From Falciphora oryzae (taxonomy: Eukaryota > Ascomycota > Sordariomycetes > Magnaporthales > Magnaporthaceae), in NCBI GenBank assembly GCA_000733355.1, contig JNVV01000026.1:200052-264051 (forward strand): 64,000 nt of DNA, read 5' to 3'. Both the position numbers and the translations under genes were made by a program. The notes under the pieces were generated by a model. It saw only the letters and a program-made list of their open reading frames with translations, searched no databases and was not told the DNA's origin. Below, piece by piece: positions 47,533 to 58,696 of this stretch. Positions within the stretch are counted from its first letter, which is position 1; every line of letters starts with the position of its first letter.

Positions 47533-48896
47533 ATTGTATGCGCCTTAATCTTGTTGATATGGCCTGGAAGGCCAATAGATGGAATGGCCTCTGTATCTTC
47601 AGCTACAGTGTCAGAGAGATCTGGAAGAAAGCGAGACGGGTCTTCACTCCCAGGGCAAGAGGCAAAGAAGGTCTGGGTCTTTTGGCAAACATCTTCGAGG
47701 CAGTAGAGGGGGATCGGCTTCGACCCTGAAAGCACGCTTGGTGAGCTTTAAATCGAGAAGGGCCGAAAGGTGCCCGTCGCTTGAACAGACCGCACACGGA
47801 GTCTGAGAGAGGGTCTCGGCCCTTCTCTCGAGTATCAGAAGGCCAAGCCGGGAGCTCGGGAGGGTGTCAGCCACATCGCCTTGGCCGGCTCTGGCGATTC
47901 TGGATGTCGATCTAGGTGCAACGGTCCGTTTTGGGGAATGCTGGCGTAGATGGCGCGGCAGCAGCAATCATTTCTTGATCAAACAAAGACGAGATGACGG
48001 GCAGGAAACAAGCTGACGACAGGCCTGCCCGGATCCGGCGCCGACGCCATGATTGGACGGCTTCACCTCCGAGACTGAGACATGACCGAAGAGGGCTTGG
48101 TCTGGGGCGGAGCTCGACGGTGCGTCGTCGTCATTTGCTCTGGCTGCCGGGCGACTGTTGCCCAGAGACATCCCGAGATGGCGCATTCCAACGCCGCGAT
48201 ACGGGCGGCAGCGAGGCACTCGGGAAGTCTCAGAGCCATGTCACAGCAAGATAGATCGCACGGAGATGATCTACTACGGTGGATCAAGATCGTCAGGTAC
48301 GCGTACGCACAAGATCCGATTACGATGTGCGAGGAAAAAAATATCACCATGGAATGTCTCCCCAAATTTCAGCACCTCTAGCCCACGAACGCCCGAAGGC
48401 GTTCAAGGCATGAGGCTTCCTATGTGTGGAAGGATGATCTCCAGAGAGTGCCCTCAGATGAGGGCAGGCAACCTATCACCGTAGAAAATCGTGGTGGCGG
48501 TCGTGGCAGTCTCTGTGAAACTTTTTGATCTGAGGAGAGAAAGGAAGGAGAAAATTTCAAAGCGGCGCTCCCGCTGAGAGGAAGATATACGATGCGTGGG
48601 CTGTGCACAGACCACACCTAAAACTTCTCTCCACCTGATTGGCTGGTGGATTCTCTGTTCCTGCTGCTTTTGTAACCCTAACCCGTCCAAGTCCATCAAT
48701 TCCGATTCCGACATCCATCTCGTGAGTTTGCGCCGACACCTGAAAGCGACCTCTCGCCAACACCACACCTGCACAGAGGAGACGTTGGATCGCCACATCA
48801 CAACCCCCCGTGGGTCTCCCTCTCGTCCGACGATCCCGAAGCCTACGACAGCATCCACCGGGGCGCCGACGCGCTTTGCGGGCGGCCGCGCGCGCG
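47533..48896. other. Upstream of the FAM32A-like gene
   Basis: About 1.4 kb without a supported gene. An open minus-strand frame at 47735-47529 looks somewhat protein-like, but it has no partner exon or recognisable family. Close to the FAM32A-like gene are an inverted CCAAT box (ATTGG at about 48638) and a telobox-like sequence at 48674-48684. Confidence 0.5.
48674..48684 (+). promoter_or_regulatory. Telobox-like AACCCTAACCC
   Basis: Eleven bases matching the fungal and plant telomeric repeat lie about 210 bp before a start codon. Internal copies of this motif occur in promoters of growth and translation genes. The position fits, but the evidence is one match. Confidence 0.35.
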
Positions 48897-49425
48897 ATGG
48901 CGGGCGACGACTACACGGCAGCGGGCGGCGGCGGCCTGCGGCTCAAGGGGGCCAAGGTGAAGAAGCACAAGAAGAAGAACAAGGACAAGTCCGCCGCGGC
49001 GGATAAGGTCACCGAGCTGGACAAGGCGCTGTCGTCCGGGGATAACGCCGCCGCCGACGACGACGAGGCCGCCAAGGCGCTCGCGGTGGGCTCCGCCGGG
49101 AAGGAGAAGAGGAGGAAAGACGGGGACGAGGAAGAGGATGATGACGTGCAGCCGGTGCGGTACAAGACGGAGGCCCAGCGCCGGTTCGAGGAGGCCAAGA
49201 GGAAAAAGGTATGCGTCGCTGTCGAGTCTCTGCAGGCCACCCGCTCTATCATCCGCTTTCTTGGCTAACGTCGCATCTTACTACTGCCAGCTTCTAGAGA
49301 TGGCCGAATCGGCAGCCGCACGCCCGGAGCTGCTAAAGACACACAAAGAACGGGTTGAGCAGCTAAACACCTACCTGTCCAAACTCAGCGAGCACCACGA
49401 CATGCCCAAGATCGGACCCGGCTAA
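48897..49425 (+). CDS. FAM32A-like (DUF1754) nuclear protein
   Basis: Two exons (48897-49208 and 49291-49425) with an 82-bp intron give 148 residues. The N-terminal LRLKGAKVKKHKKKNKDK is the lysine-rich start of this family. An acidic linker follows. The C-terminal block TEAQRRFEEAKRKK-LLEMAES and the final THKERVEQLNTYLSKLSEHHDMPKI match the conserved FAM32A tail, and the intron falls within this region. In human, FAM32A is a late-acting spliceosomal protein; a splicing role is inferred by homology. The frame is open upstream, but the ATG at 48897 gives the usual N-terminus. Confidence 0.88.
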
Positions 49426-49626
49426 AAGCCCCGTTGGCCATGGCTGTGGTTGTTGTATCATATGCGTCGGGGAAATGGAGTTCAGGGGGTTTCGGGGGGG
49501 CTTATAATTTCTTGTTGACACTTGTTGTTTATATCACGCCTGTTTGGACCACGCGTTCTTCAATCTTATGCGGGGTGTTTGCACACCGCATCTCAATACA
49601 CCAAATACCAACAACAGGCACTGACT

Positions 49627-51377
49627 ATGGCCCTCCAAGCCCGTCTCGGGGACTGCTTCCCGATAGTGATCGAGAACGTCGTCATTTCGGTAGGGTTCTT
49701 CAAAGCCGTCCATTTGCGCCTAGTCGACAGTAAGTGCAGCATAGGTTCCAGCCGAGATGAACATTTGCTGACTGACGCACTGGTTCAGAAGCCTTCAATG
49801 CCGCTGTTCTCTACGCGCTCTGTGTCAGCCAGGTCGTCGCCTACGACGACCCCATGATATCGCGAGACTGGCATGGCAGAGTCCCCTTGTCCCTCAAGGC
49901 CCGTATCTTCCTCACCAAGTCTCGGAACTCACTGGCGACGCGGTCCAGCAGTCTCTTGACTAGTATTGCCAATGTCAACGACGCGCTTGACTCCCTGACC
50001 ACTCCTGAGCCCGCAAGCGATGAAAATTACGACAGTGCATCGTTGGAAAGGCACCTGCTAGTGGCTGAAGCTGTTGCAAGCAGGTTTCCCTGGCTCCCGC
50101 TTAATGACGACACCCACGACCAGCCCCTTGATAGACCTTGCACGAGCCGAAACCTTCTCGGTGGAGCAATCGTTGTTGGAAACATCGCCTTAGTCCAGGC
50201 TCTGCTCCAAGATCCCCAGATCAACGTCAATGACGAAATCCCGTATCTTGGGAGGCCGCTGCAGGTGGCCGCCTCCTGGGGTCGCACCGCCATTTGCGAC
50301 CTTCTCCTCCAGCATAGTGCTGACCCAAAGGGTGGCGTGGATGACAAGCTTATGGGCGACTGGCTGCCCGGGGCGGTGATGGCTCTCCACAATAGCTTCC
50401 TGCTCAGGGACCCCACGTCCAGCGCTCTTCGCGCCGCATCGCTTGGCGGTCATCAAGACATTGTGAGGAGACTTCTGGAACCCCAGAATCGACTGCCCAC
50501 CACGACGGCAGAGTATTGGCAGTGTATCATGAAAGCCGCGCGCGGTGGCCATCTTGATACTATGCGCATGCTTGTCAGCCACCTGGACAAAAAGCTCCTG
50601 AAATACCCTGGGCTCCTCCACTCTATAATGCTGGAGGCGTGCAAACACGGGCGAGAAAACGTCGTCCACCACCTTCTCGACTGCGGCTTCGACCCCAACT
50701 CGACCAAAGGGCAGGCCAGCCTGCGGGCGACAGGCTGCGGCGCCTACGGGGGGTTAGCAACCGCCGCAGCCCAGGGGAACGTCCGCCTCGTGCGGCTACT
50801 GCTAGACCGCGGTGCCAACCCGCTCCAGGTCGACCATGGCGCCTCGGCGGTCCCCGTTCTGGTGGCTGTCATCAAGGGCCACGACGAGGTCGTCGATCTC
50901 CTCCTCGCGCGCGGCGGCCTACCTAGGGATGTCACATTTGGAGACCTGATCGGAGAGGCGGCCAACAACGGGCAGGAACGTCTGGTCAAGATGCTGGTTG
51001 CCCGGAGCCCGGGCATCCTGGCCACGAGCGGCCATGAGATATGCGAGGACGACCCCGACTGCACGCTCGGGATGGCGCTGCTCTCCGCGGCCATCTGGGC
51101 TAGGAACCCCAGCCTAATTACTTATCTGGTCAGGGACATGGGGGTGTCTCTCAACCACGGGTGGGAGCCGACCTCATTGCCCTTGGTGAATGCCAAGGGG
51201 TGCGCATCGCGATGGCTGTGTGAATTTCTCGTGTCCCTCGGCGCCGAGGAGAATGAGATTGAGCCCCGGCGTGACCCTTGCGATTTCGAGGAAGAAAAAC
51301 AGGTGGCCCGAGGGATCATTGTCATGGGAGAAGTTGGATTGTCCAAAAGGACGTGGGAATGGGTTGGCAAGCACTGA
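49627..51377 (+). CDS. Ankyrin-repeat protein
   Basis: Two exons (49627-49729 and 49789-51377) with a 59-bp intron give 563 residues. The first exon encodes MALQARLGDCFPIVIENVVIS, and the junction gives LRLVDKAFNAAVLYALCVSQVVAYDDP. The part before about residue 140 is not a known domain to me. Ankyrin units then run to about residue 460, for example GRPLQVAASWGRTAICDLLLQHSADP, SALRAASLGGHQDIVRRLLE and GGLATAAAQGNVRLVRLLLDRGANP. There is no NACHT or HET domain and no membrane segment. The protein probably acts as a binding scaffold. It opens a 9-kb block with a HET pseudogene and a NACHT-ankyrin receptor, so a role in the same recognition biology is possible but unproven. Confidence 0.82.
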
Positions 51378-51752
51378 CTTTGAGACGGGCTGCTGTCCCT
51401 TCGGAGTGCCAGTACCCACAGCCTTGCTTCCCTACCTACCCTAGGTAGGCAGCCAGAAGGAGGAGAGGGTGGTAGCTGGGTCTAGCCTCGACAACCATGA
51501 CACCCGCCAGTCCTCTTCCGTCTCAGGCTGCCTGCCTGGCTGATTTTTGTGCTGCGCCATCACCAAGAAGATGAACCTGTAGTGGGCATTCCCCAATGAT
51601 TGGTTACGATCAACCCAACTTCAATCCCGTGTCAGATGATCGTGGAGGCCTCCATTCCGAATACTCGAGGAACAGCCATCCCGCTTCTGCCGCCGCCGCC
51701 GCCGCCGCCGGCCAGGTTGCAAGGCTGGCACCATCTACCACCCACAAAGACG
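51378..51752. other. Intergenic
   Basis: Short interval between the ankyrin gene and the HET pseudogene. It holds a CCTAGG palindrome with flanking CTACC repeats at 51431-51450 and a GCC triplet repeat at about 51690-51712. No gene is seen. Confidence 0.5.
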
Positions 51753-53224
51753 ATGGGCCACATTTGCCAGGCCTGCGACCGGGTTTTCCGCCGTCCGCCA
51801 ACGGCCGTGAGGCGAAGTGACAATGGCGCAGGGTTCCAGGGTGAGCTTGAGACGCATCACAGCACACTTGCTGGGCTTCAACAATCTTCCAGCGAAGGCT
51901 GTTACATTTGCAGTCGTGTTTCGGCCGCCTTGGATCCCAGGGTCTTAGTTCCCTCCTCAGACGGCTTAGACGACACTGTCGCCAACAACCGGCCCTCCGA
52001 CACGCCATCCCTGGCCGACTTCTGCAGCTTGTTTGATGATGCTTCAGATTCTCAGCCTCCCGACACCAGTCTCGGTCCAGATCTTGCAGAAAGGCCGGAC
52101 GAACTGTTCACAGACTTCTCTCTTTATAAGTATGATGAGTCAATCGTGGCTTTGTCAATTAGTTACGATTATGGGGATGGTGGCTCTGGCTACCACTCCG
52201 AGCAATTTCACCTGGCTCCTATAGAACGTAAGAGCCCGGAATTTCGTCTACACCGACCTCCATATTTTCTTTCGTACGACCCGATTGACAGCCTAGATAT
52301 TTCAGACCGCCAAGAGAAAACGGACGCAGCTGTTGCTATGAGCAGTCACACTCCTTTTTGCGTCAAACACGCCCAGAGATGCCTCAAAAGCTGCTTGGAC
52401 AGCCACGAAAAATGCCACGCAGCCCGATCAAAATCGGCCAAAAAGCGACTTCCCACTCGATTGCTGGAAATAGGCGCGCCTGGCCCCGAGGACGTCCGTG
52501 TCATCTGTACCATCAACTTTTCATCGAACCAGCGAGAAGGGCTCACGTACGTTACCCTCAGTCACTGCTGGGGTGATCCCACCACGAGTCCACTCAAGAG
52601 GCTCTTTTCAGCACAAAACGGCCACGCCTGCCAACAGAATACTCGCCGCCGACCTGGTCTTGGGCCAGCCTTGACCGCCAGGTTTTTATTGCCGGAATCC
52701 CGGCCGACTTCCGGCAACGGGATGTTGTTGTCACCGTCCGAAACTGCGACATCGAAACTCGTACCGAGGACGACACCGTTGAAATCCGCCGGGCTCACCT
52801 GCGGCTTACAGGCTGGCTGATGACGGTGCAGCTAGAAAGGGTGAGGGTATCAGCCGATGGGGAACAAGCTGAATGTAACCTTTATGTCGATGGCGATTGG
52901 GTAGGCTTGGGCCCAAAGTGGGATCAAGTCAGGTTTGATGGCGGCGATGTTCCGACTGACCGGCTCCATGCCCTTGCCATCTATAAGGACAATGATACCC
53001 GTAGCAAAGGATATAGAGGCCTGGGGTGTCTGTTATTGTACCCTGTCGGAAAGGTCAAAGGCCACTTTTACAGGGCTGGGATGCTGCAAATTCGGCCTTT
53101 ATCTAAGTTACGGGGATTGCAGGAAGACTCCGGGTGCGGTATAATTGGCGGCTATGAGAACGAGTCCTGGATGGAGTATGAGTCCCGCGAGGAGGATGGA
53201 CAGTACACGGTTGTCATAGAATAG
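51753..53224 (+). pseudogene. HET-domain gene with internal deletion and frameshift
   Basis: The first frame (ATG 51753) encodes a Cys-containing N-terminus (MGHICQACDRVF), a long acidic linker, and the lead-in to a HET domain: RCLKSCLDSHEKCH, LPTRLLEIG and TYVTLSHCWG at about 52548-52577. In intact HET proteins several hundred residues follow before the late PTWSWAS block. Here that block is only 75 bp further on (52652-52669) and in another frame, which continues open to the stop at 53224 with a typical HET C-terminus (YRGLGCLLLYP). The catalytic-like core of the HET domain is therefore missing and the two halves are out of frame. If the first frame is read on, it ends in unrelated sequence at 52820. 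Intact HET proteins trigger incompatibility cell death; this copy should not. Confidence 0.85.
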
Positions 53225-54922
53225 GGCGAGGGTAGAGAATGGAGCAATCAGCATGAGACCTACTTCGGTTTGGTGACAAATGACGAGTGAACAGTGCCCA
53301 ATGACGACAAGACACACGTCCAGTGACCACACTGCTGGTGTGTAAGTCTGCCAACGAGGAACCCTCCACCACGTGCTGGCAGTCTCATCGTGCGCGCCTT
53401 GGCTACGACGATATTGAATATCAACACCAGCCTGACGGTTTCGCTTAAATGTCCGGATACCCCGTACAGCTTGGCGGGAACGAGAAAAAAAGACAAGAAA
53501 AGATAGAAAGAGGAGGGAAGGGAAAAGGAAAGGAAAAAAGGAAAACGGAAAATCTAGTGGCCTCCCTCGAGGAGAGAGTAAGCGCCCTAGGTTCAGATAG
53601 GTCCGTCAGTCGCCCACAAATATTGCCAATCATCCGTCATTCCCTGCTCGAAACCAGACAGCAGAAGAGCCCGGGAAGAAAGAACGCGAGGGTTGAGTAC
53701 GAACGAATATGCCGGGGACCTTGTTGACACACGCTTCCCACGCCCCAAGAGCATCCCGGGATCGCATTTACGCGGTACCGTGGGCATATGGGGGTGCCCG
53801 GCCGGAGAGCAACGATGTTCCCTGTGGCGCTGCCCGCCAGGGCAAAAGCCGGCGCGCGACGTGCGCATCAAAGGGCCGAGAATGGAGACGTCCCGGGNNN
53901 NNNNNNNNNNNNNNNNNNNNNNNNNNNNNNNNNNNNNNNNNNNNNNNNNNNNNNNNNNNNNNNNNNNNNNNNNNNNNNNNNNNNNNNNNNNNNNNNNNNN
54001 NNNNNNNNNNNNNNNNNNNNNNNNNNNNNNNNNNNNNNNNNNNNNNNNNNNNNNNNNNNNNNNNNNNNNNNNNNNNNNNNNNNNNNNNNNNNNNNNNNNN
54101 NNNNNNNNNNNNNNNNNNNNNNNNNNNNNNNNNNNNNNNNNNNNNNNNNNNNNNNNNNNNNNNNGCGCGCGGTGGGAAAGAACCGGCACACAGGGTCGAC
54201 CTGAGGGGCCCGACGGGACGTTCCAGAAGGCGAGTCAGCTTTTAACCGTGAGGACGAGGGCAACCACGCAGTTCGCCGCCGCCGTCGGCTACTACGAGGC
54301 CACCGACGCTAGCGGGCCTAGATGGGGCGACTCCTCGACCCGAGAAGGGGCATGGCGCGATGCCCACCGGAAACATGACGCAGACTGGTGATGGAAAGAA
54401 ACTTCTTGTTCAGATATAGGGGAGATATGTAACCGGCTGCAAGGAATCCCTCTCTATCTGCCGCGTGCAGTATTGGCGAAGCGAGCTGTTCACGCGACTG
54501 GCAAGTCCCTACCTATGCTGTGTGCATCCAAGATGAGTGAGACAAGGAAAGCAAGATAGCTCGGAGCCGGATGGCTCCTTGAGGCGACAGCCACTTTTTT
54601 GCATAAATCCCGCGGGATCTACTAGAACTTATGAGAAGCGTGGTAGTTCGTGGAACAGCGATCTCCACAGGGTTCTAAACAACTCTTTGGTGGTATAGTC
54701 CGATACGAGTGATCCCAGACTCTAAACGAAGAAAGGAACAAAGCGAAGGAAACACCAAGAACGCCATATCCTCCTATTGCACAGCCTCTTATGGCTTTCT
54801 TCTCGCCACGCACAGGCGTTCATCAACTCCTAGGATCCACATGGTTCACCACCACTTTTGCGTGACTAAACCAGCGAGTCTCCATAGAGAAATGCTGCCG
54901 AGCTAGCCTAATTCAACCTTCT
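53225..54922. other. Intergenic with assembly gap
   Basis: No gene is supported on either side of the 267-N gap. The sequence bordering the gap is GC-rich on both sides (GCGCGC motifs), which may explain the break. Missing coding sequence inside the gap cannot be excluded. Confidence 0.5.
53898..54164. other. Assembly gap (267 N)
   Basis: Unresolved bases between the HET pseudogene and the NACHT-ankyrin gene. Unlike the first gap, the flanks do not repeat each other. Confidence 0.99.
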
Positions 54923-55228
54923 TTACCCTCTTCTGAGTGTATGACCATCCCTGGTACCTGATATCTTCTTGGTGCCAGGCCTTCCCTGCCTGGCCTCGTT
55001 CAGTAGTCTCAGCATCCGCGTCTTTACTCTCTCATCCTCATCTGAGTCTACCAAATCCGAGTCTACCTCATCCGAGTCAATCGACCAGCTAGTCTCCGGA
55101 TCCTGACAGTCCTCTACACCGGGATCAGCCCCAGCATTGAGGAGCTGCTCGAAGATGTCTTCCCGAAGACCAGCGGCTGCATACGACAACGGTGTGCGAC
55201 CCTCATAGTCTTTGGAATTGACGTTAAC
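54923..55228 (-). pseudogene. Detached C-terminal ankyrin segment of the NLR gene
   Basis: Immediately after the TAA at 55231-55229, the same frame stays open for 101 more codons to a second TAA at 54925-54923. It begins VNVNSKDYEGRTPLSYAAAG, which completes the ankyrin repeat that the first stop interrupts. It then has an acidic Asp/Ser/Glu run (DSDEVDSDLVDSDEDE) and a basic tail. It has no start of its own, so it is the former C-terminus of the receptor. Confidence 0.85.
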
Positions 55229-58200
55229 TTATCCAGAATTAAGGAAAACCCGAACGAGCGATTTAGATCCTCTTTCTTCTGCGTGGAATAATGGTGTACG
55301 GCGGGATTTGTCCACGATATCAACGTTCGCTCTGTGCTCAAGGAGGGCCCGAACGACCGGTTCAAAGCCCCCCCGTATTGCGTGGAATAATGGTGTACGG
55401 CGGGATTTGTCCACGGTATCAACGCTCGCTCCGTGCTCAAGGAGGGCCCGAACGACCAGCTCAAACCCTCTCTGTGCAGCGAAGGACACCGGGGTCTGCC
55501 CTTGATCGGTTTGGGCATTCGGGTCAGCCTTCCCGGTGGCCAAGAGGATACGAACGACCTGGTCGTGTCCGTTCTGTGCGGCAAAGAACAACGCACTCAA
55601 TCCTGTCCCGCCTTTTGCATCGACATCGATTCCCTCCACAGAAAGCAGACGTTGGACCGTGCCCACATGGCCGCCCCAAGCCGCCGCCGCGATCGCCGGT
55701 AGCCCCAGGCCGTAGTTTATTGAGTTGACATCGAAACCATCGTCGAGGAGTCTCGATACGGTACCCACGTCCCCTCGCTTACATGCGTCAATGAAAGAGC
55801 CAGGCTCGATTAACGTAGTTTGCCAAAAGTCGGTGTCTTCCATGTAGCGACGTCGAAAGTCGGTGATGAAGAGACGACAGTCATCGGATATGTTGAACCG
55901 TTCTGCGTGATCAAAGCCATATTGCATGGAATATTTGAATAATGGGTACCTGGCTTGGAGTCGGGTAAAGCCCTCACTTCCTTTGTAGGACTTCAAGTCG
56001 ATGCTTCCAAGGTATTTGAGGCAGATCCTGCCAAGCCTTTTGTGTGATTTGACTGGGTTGATGGATGCCTTCCATGTTCGCCGTGTGCTTTTCTCGTCGA
56101 AGGGCGACGCACTCATACGAGACCGTGTGTCATGTCGAGAAGTCAGAGGGCCATCGTCTCCGGACTCGTCGCTGCTCATATCCCAACCGTTGACTCGCTC
56201 GATAGGAAGGCGCCTAGCCTCCGAGTCTCTCAAGAATTCCCTCACCGTCTGGTGGAGAAAATAGACCCTCTGGTCCACGATGGTGATCAAGGAGCCACAA
56301 AGCTGTCCAAGCTTGGACCGAACTTGACCTTCAGACACTGGCTTGAGGTCCCTGATGGGTAGCAGTGGCCATGGGCCATACCAGGCCTTAGTCTGTGGCA
56401 AATAGCCCGCAGTCCAAGCAACAGCGAGCTCTTCGATTGTAAGCGGCCTGAATGCCGCAAACACAATCTGAAGTATTCTCATGGTCTGGCTGGCGGTGTG
56501 GCCGTGGTTCAAGTTATTTAGAATCTTGTCGTAAACCTCTTCGACTGTCTCAGGTATCATGTCCAGCTCCGTCTTGAGAGCCCCCGGGATCATGACATCG
56601 CCCCATTTACTCAGGTGACCGTGCATAAGATGAATCCAGAGGTATGTCCGGTTCGGGACGCGCGTAAAGGCTTCCCAGACCATTTTTTCTTGGGCTGGGA
56701 GGAGATGCAGTACCTTGCCCAAATCTTCGACCTTCTTCCGCACCACTAGTTTGATTTCCTCCTCAATCAGGCGGCTCTCAGTTGTGTTATCACCCTGGAG
56801 GTGAATGGAAAGATGGCGATTCCCCTCGGTGTTAACCGGGCTGGAGGCGGCAAGAAAGTGCAAATCTCTTTGAAGATCAACCTCGGGACGGCTGGTCAAG
56901 AGAAACTTCAGCCTGCAGCTGGAAGCAGGACATTGTTGCTTGGGGTCGTCGGCGTGTGCCGGGCCGTAGAACTTGCGCAGCGACTCGGCGATCAGGGCAC
57001 GCCCTTTGCCCAGGCATTCGTCCAAGCCGTCCAGGACGCACACTATTTCGGGCGCCCCCTTCTGGGCTGCAACTTCCATCAGCCTATCCCAGAGATCTCG
57101 GTAAGATGCAAGAAGGCTATCACCGATACTCTCGAACCTTTGGAGAATCCCCTCTGTGAGAAGGGCGAGGTCTTGATCGAAGATCTGGTGTAGGATGCTG
57201 CAGAAGGCGAAATGCGCGTCCTTTTGGTCCTCAAAATCGTCTTTGAAGAAGAAGTAGCAGACGATACCGGAGCCAGTCCGTGGCAGCACGGTGTCGACGA
57301 GGTACTTGGCCAGAACCGACTTCCCGCGACCGGCGCCGGCCGAAACCCAGAGTAGGCTGGACGTGCTGCACTCGAGCCACGCCTTGAAGCATTCATGATT
57401 TGTGAACCACTCGCATGTCCCAAGTATCCGAGGCGGGTTCCTTTCTTTCCCGTCTCTGTAGCTTGATGCGCTCCGCAGCCTTTGGAGAATATCCATACGG
57501 CGTTCGTAAACCCGTTCCTGCCGCTGGTTCAAGCCACCCGGTGGGAGCCGTTGCCGGATCTCTTGCAGAAGTTCCCTATACCGAAAGTGTTAGAAACGCC
57601 CAAAACATTTCCATTTCCGGGCGGGGAGCAGGGAGACCTACTGGATCTCGCCTATTTGCTTCCCACTCTCATCCCTCCAGAACCTTGACTCGGGCAATGC
57701 ATCCATGGGAGGCATGGCGCGCTCCAAGTCTTGTATGCGATCCTCGATGTGGTCCTGGACGCTATTGCAGAAATCCACCCCGATCTTTTCCACCTCATCG
57801 TGGGCAGCACGTTTTGCTGCCCTGGCCTTATGTCTATCGTCAGCAGCGCCTGGCGCCGCCTTCACTGCTCTCTCCTCCATTGAGGTTCTCAGTGCCTCCG
57901 AAAAGAGCTGGAGGTTCACGTCAAGGGACGTGATCGATCCACCCAGGGCGTCCAATAGCCCCTCGATCTGTCTCGAAAGCTCCCCGAATTTCCCCTTGTA
58001 GAGCGCTGGATGCGCGATGATGTTGTATGCCACTTTGGACCAGTAAGTAACCTGGACCTCAAACGTGACCCCTTGGAATTGTGAAAGGGCGTCAAGAGAC
58101 TCGCCGCCCGACGATTCGATGCCAACCCTGTGATTTCTCGACTCGAAGGATCCGAATCGCACCTCCCAAAACTTGCCAACATCGCGATGGGGTGAGATAT

Positions 58201-58696
58201 GTGCTGGGTCTTTGTGGCGGCCGAACTCGGTCTCGACAAACTCGACGCCTTGTGGCTGCTGGTCTCGGGACCGCAGCACGATGCGGAACCCGACGAGGTC
58301 GTGCATCTCTCTGAAGACGTCGCGGAAGCTCCCATACAGCATGTTTGAATCGATGCCCTGCTCGCGGCGCTCGAGCGTCTTCGCGATCGATCCGGCCTCC
58401 TTGACCCTCCCAGTGACGTCGGCTTGAAGCATCTTCTCCTCGAGACGGCCTCGGATGTGCGGTAGCAGAGTGTTGAGCATTTCCTTGTAGTCACTCTCCA
58501 CTTGACTCCAAAGACTCGTCAAAAAGACTTCGCGGATCCTGGCGCTTCGCCTGGGAGGGTCGTTCCAGTCCGCCTCTTTGGAGAGCCGATCGTCCCATTT
58601 TGCGACTAACCTATCGATTTTCGTCTTGAGTTTGTCCCTTGTATCTTGTTCGACTTGCGTCTGATCCGCAGGCCGAGACCGCGAGGGTCCGCTCAT
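55229..58696 (-). CDS. NOD-like receptor: RelA/SpoT-like, NACHT, ankyrin (truncated)
   Basis: Two exons (58696-57642 and 57575-55229) around a 66-bp intron give 1133 residues to the first stop. Residues about 20-240 resemble a RelA/SpoT nucleotidyltransferase: VTGRVKEAGSI (R97, K99, S103), HDLVGFRIVL (D133, R138) and FEVQV (E213, Q215) follow in the family order. The intron falls just after a helical linker. The NACHT ATPase has Walker A GAGRGKS at 432-438 and Walker B IVCVLDGLDE at about 529-538, then helical and LHQTVREFL-type segments. Ankyrin repeats start near residue 950. Two adjacent units are almost identical. A TAA ends the frame inside a repeat; 101 more codons follow open. Fungal proteins of this build are thought to sense non-self and switch on the N-terminal effector. 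Whether the truncated product works is unknown. Confidence 0.85.
55281..55478 (-). repeat. Near-identical 99-bp ankyrin repeat pair
   Basis: Two adjacent 99-bp units (starting at 55281 and 55380 on the plus strand) are almost identical, including at silent positions. Each encodes one 33-residue ankyrin unit containing VDKSRRTPLFHA. The other ankyrin units of the protein are far more diverged. Confidence 0.85.

Noticed and set aside
54923..55231. A small intron that would remove the in-frame stop in the receptor gene
   Set aside because: The only GT..AG pairs around the stop that keep the frame are under 30 bp, too short for a fungal intron.
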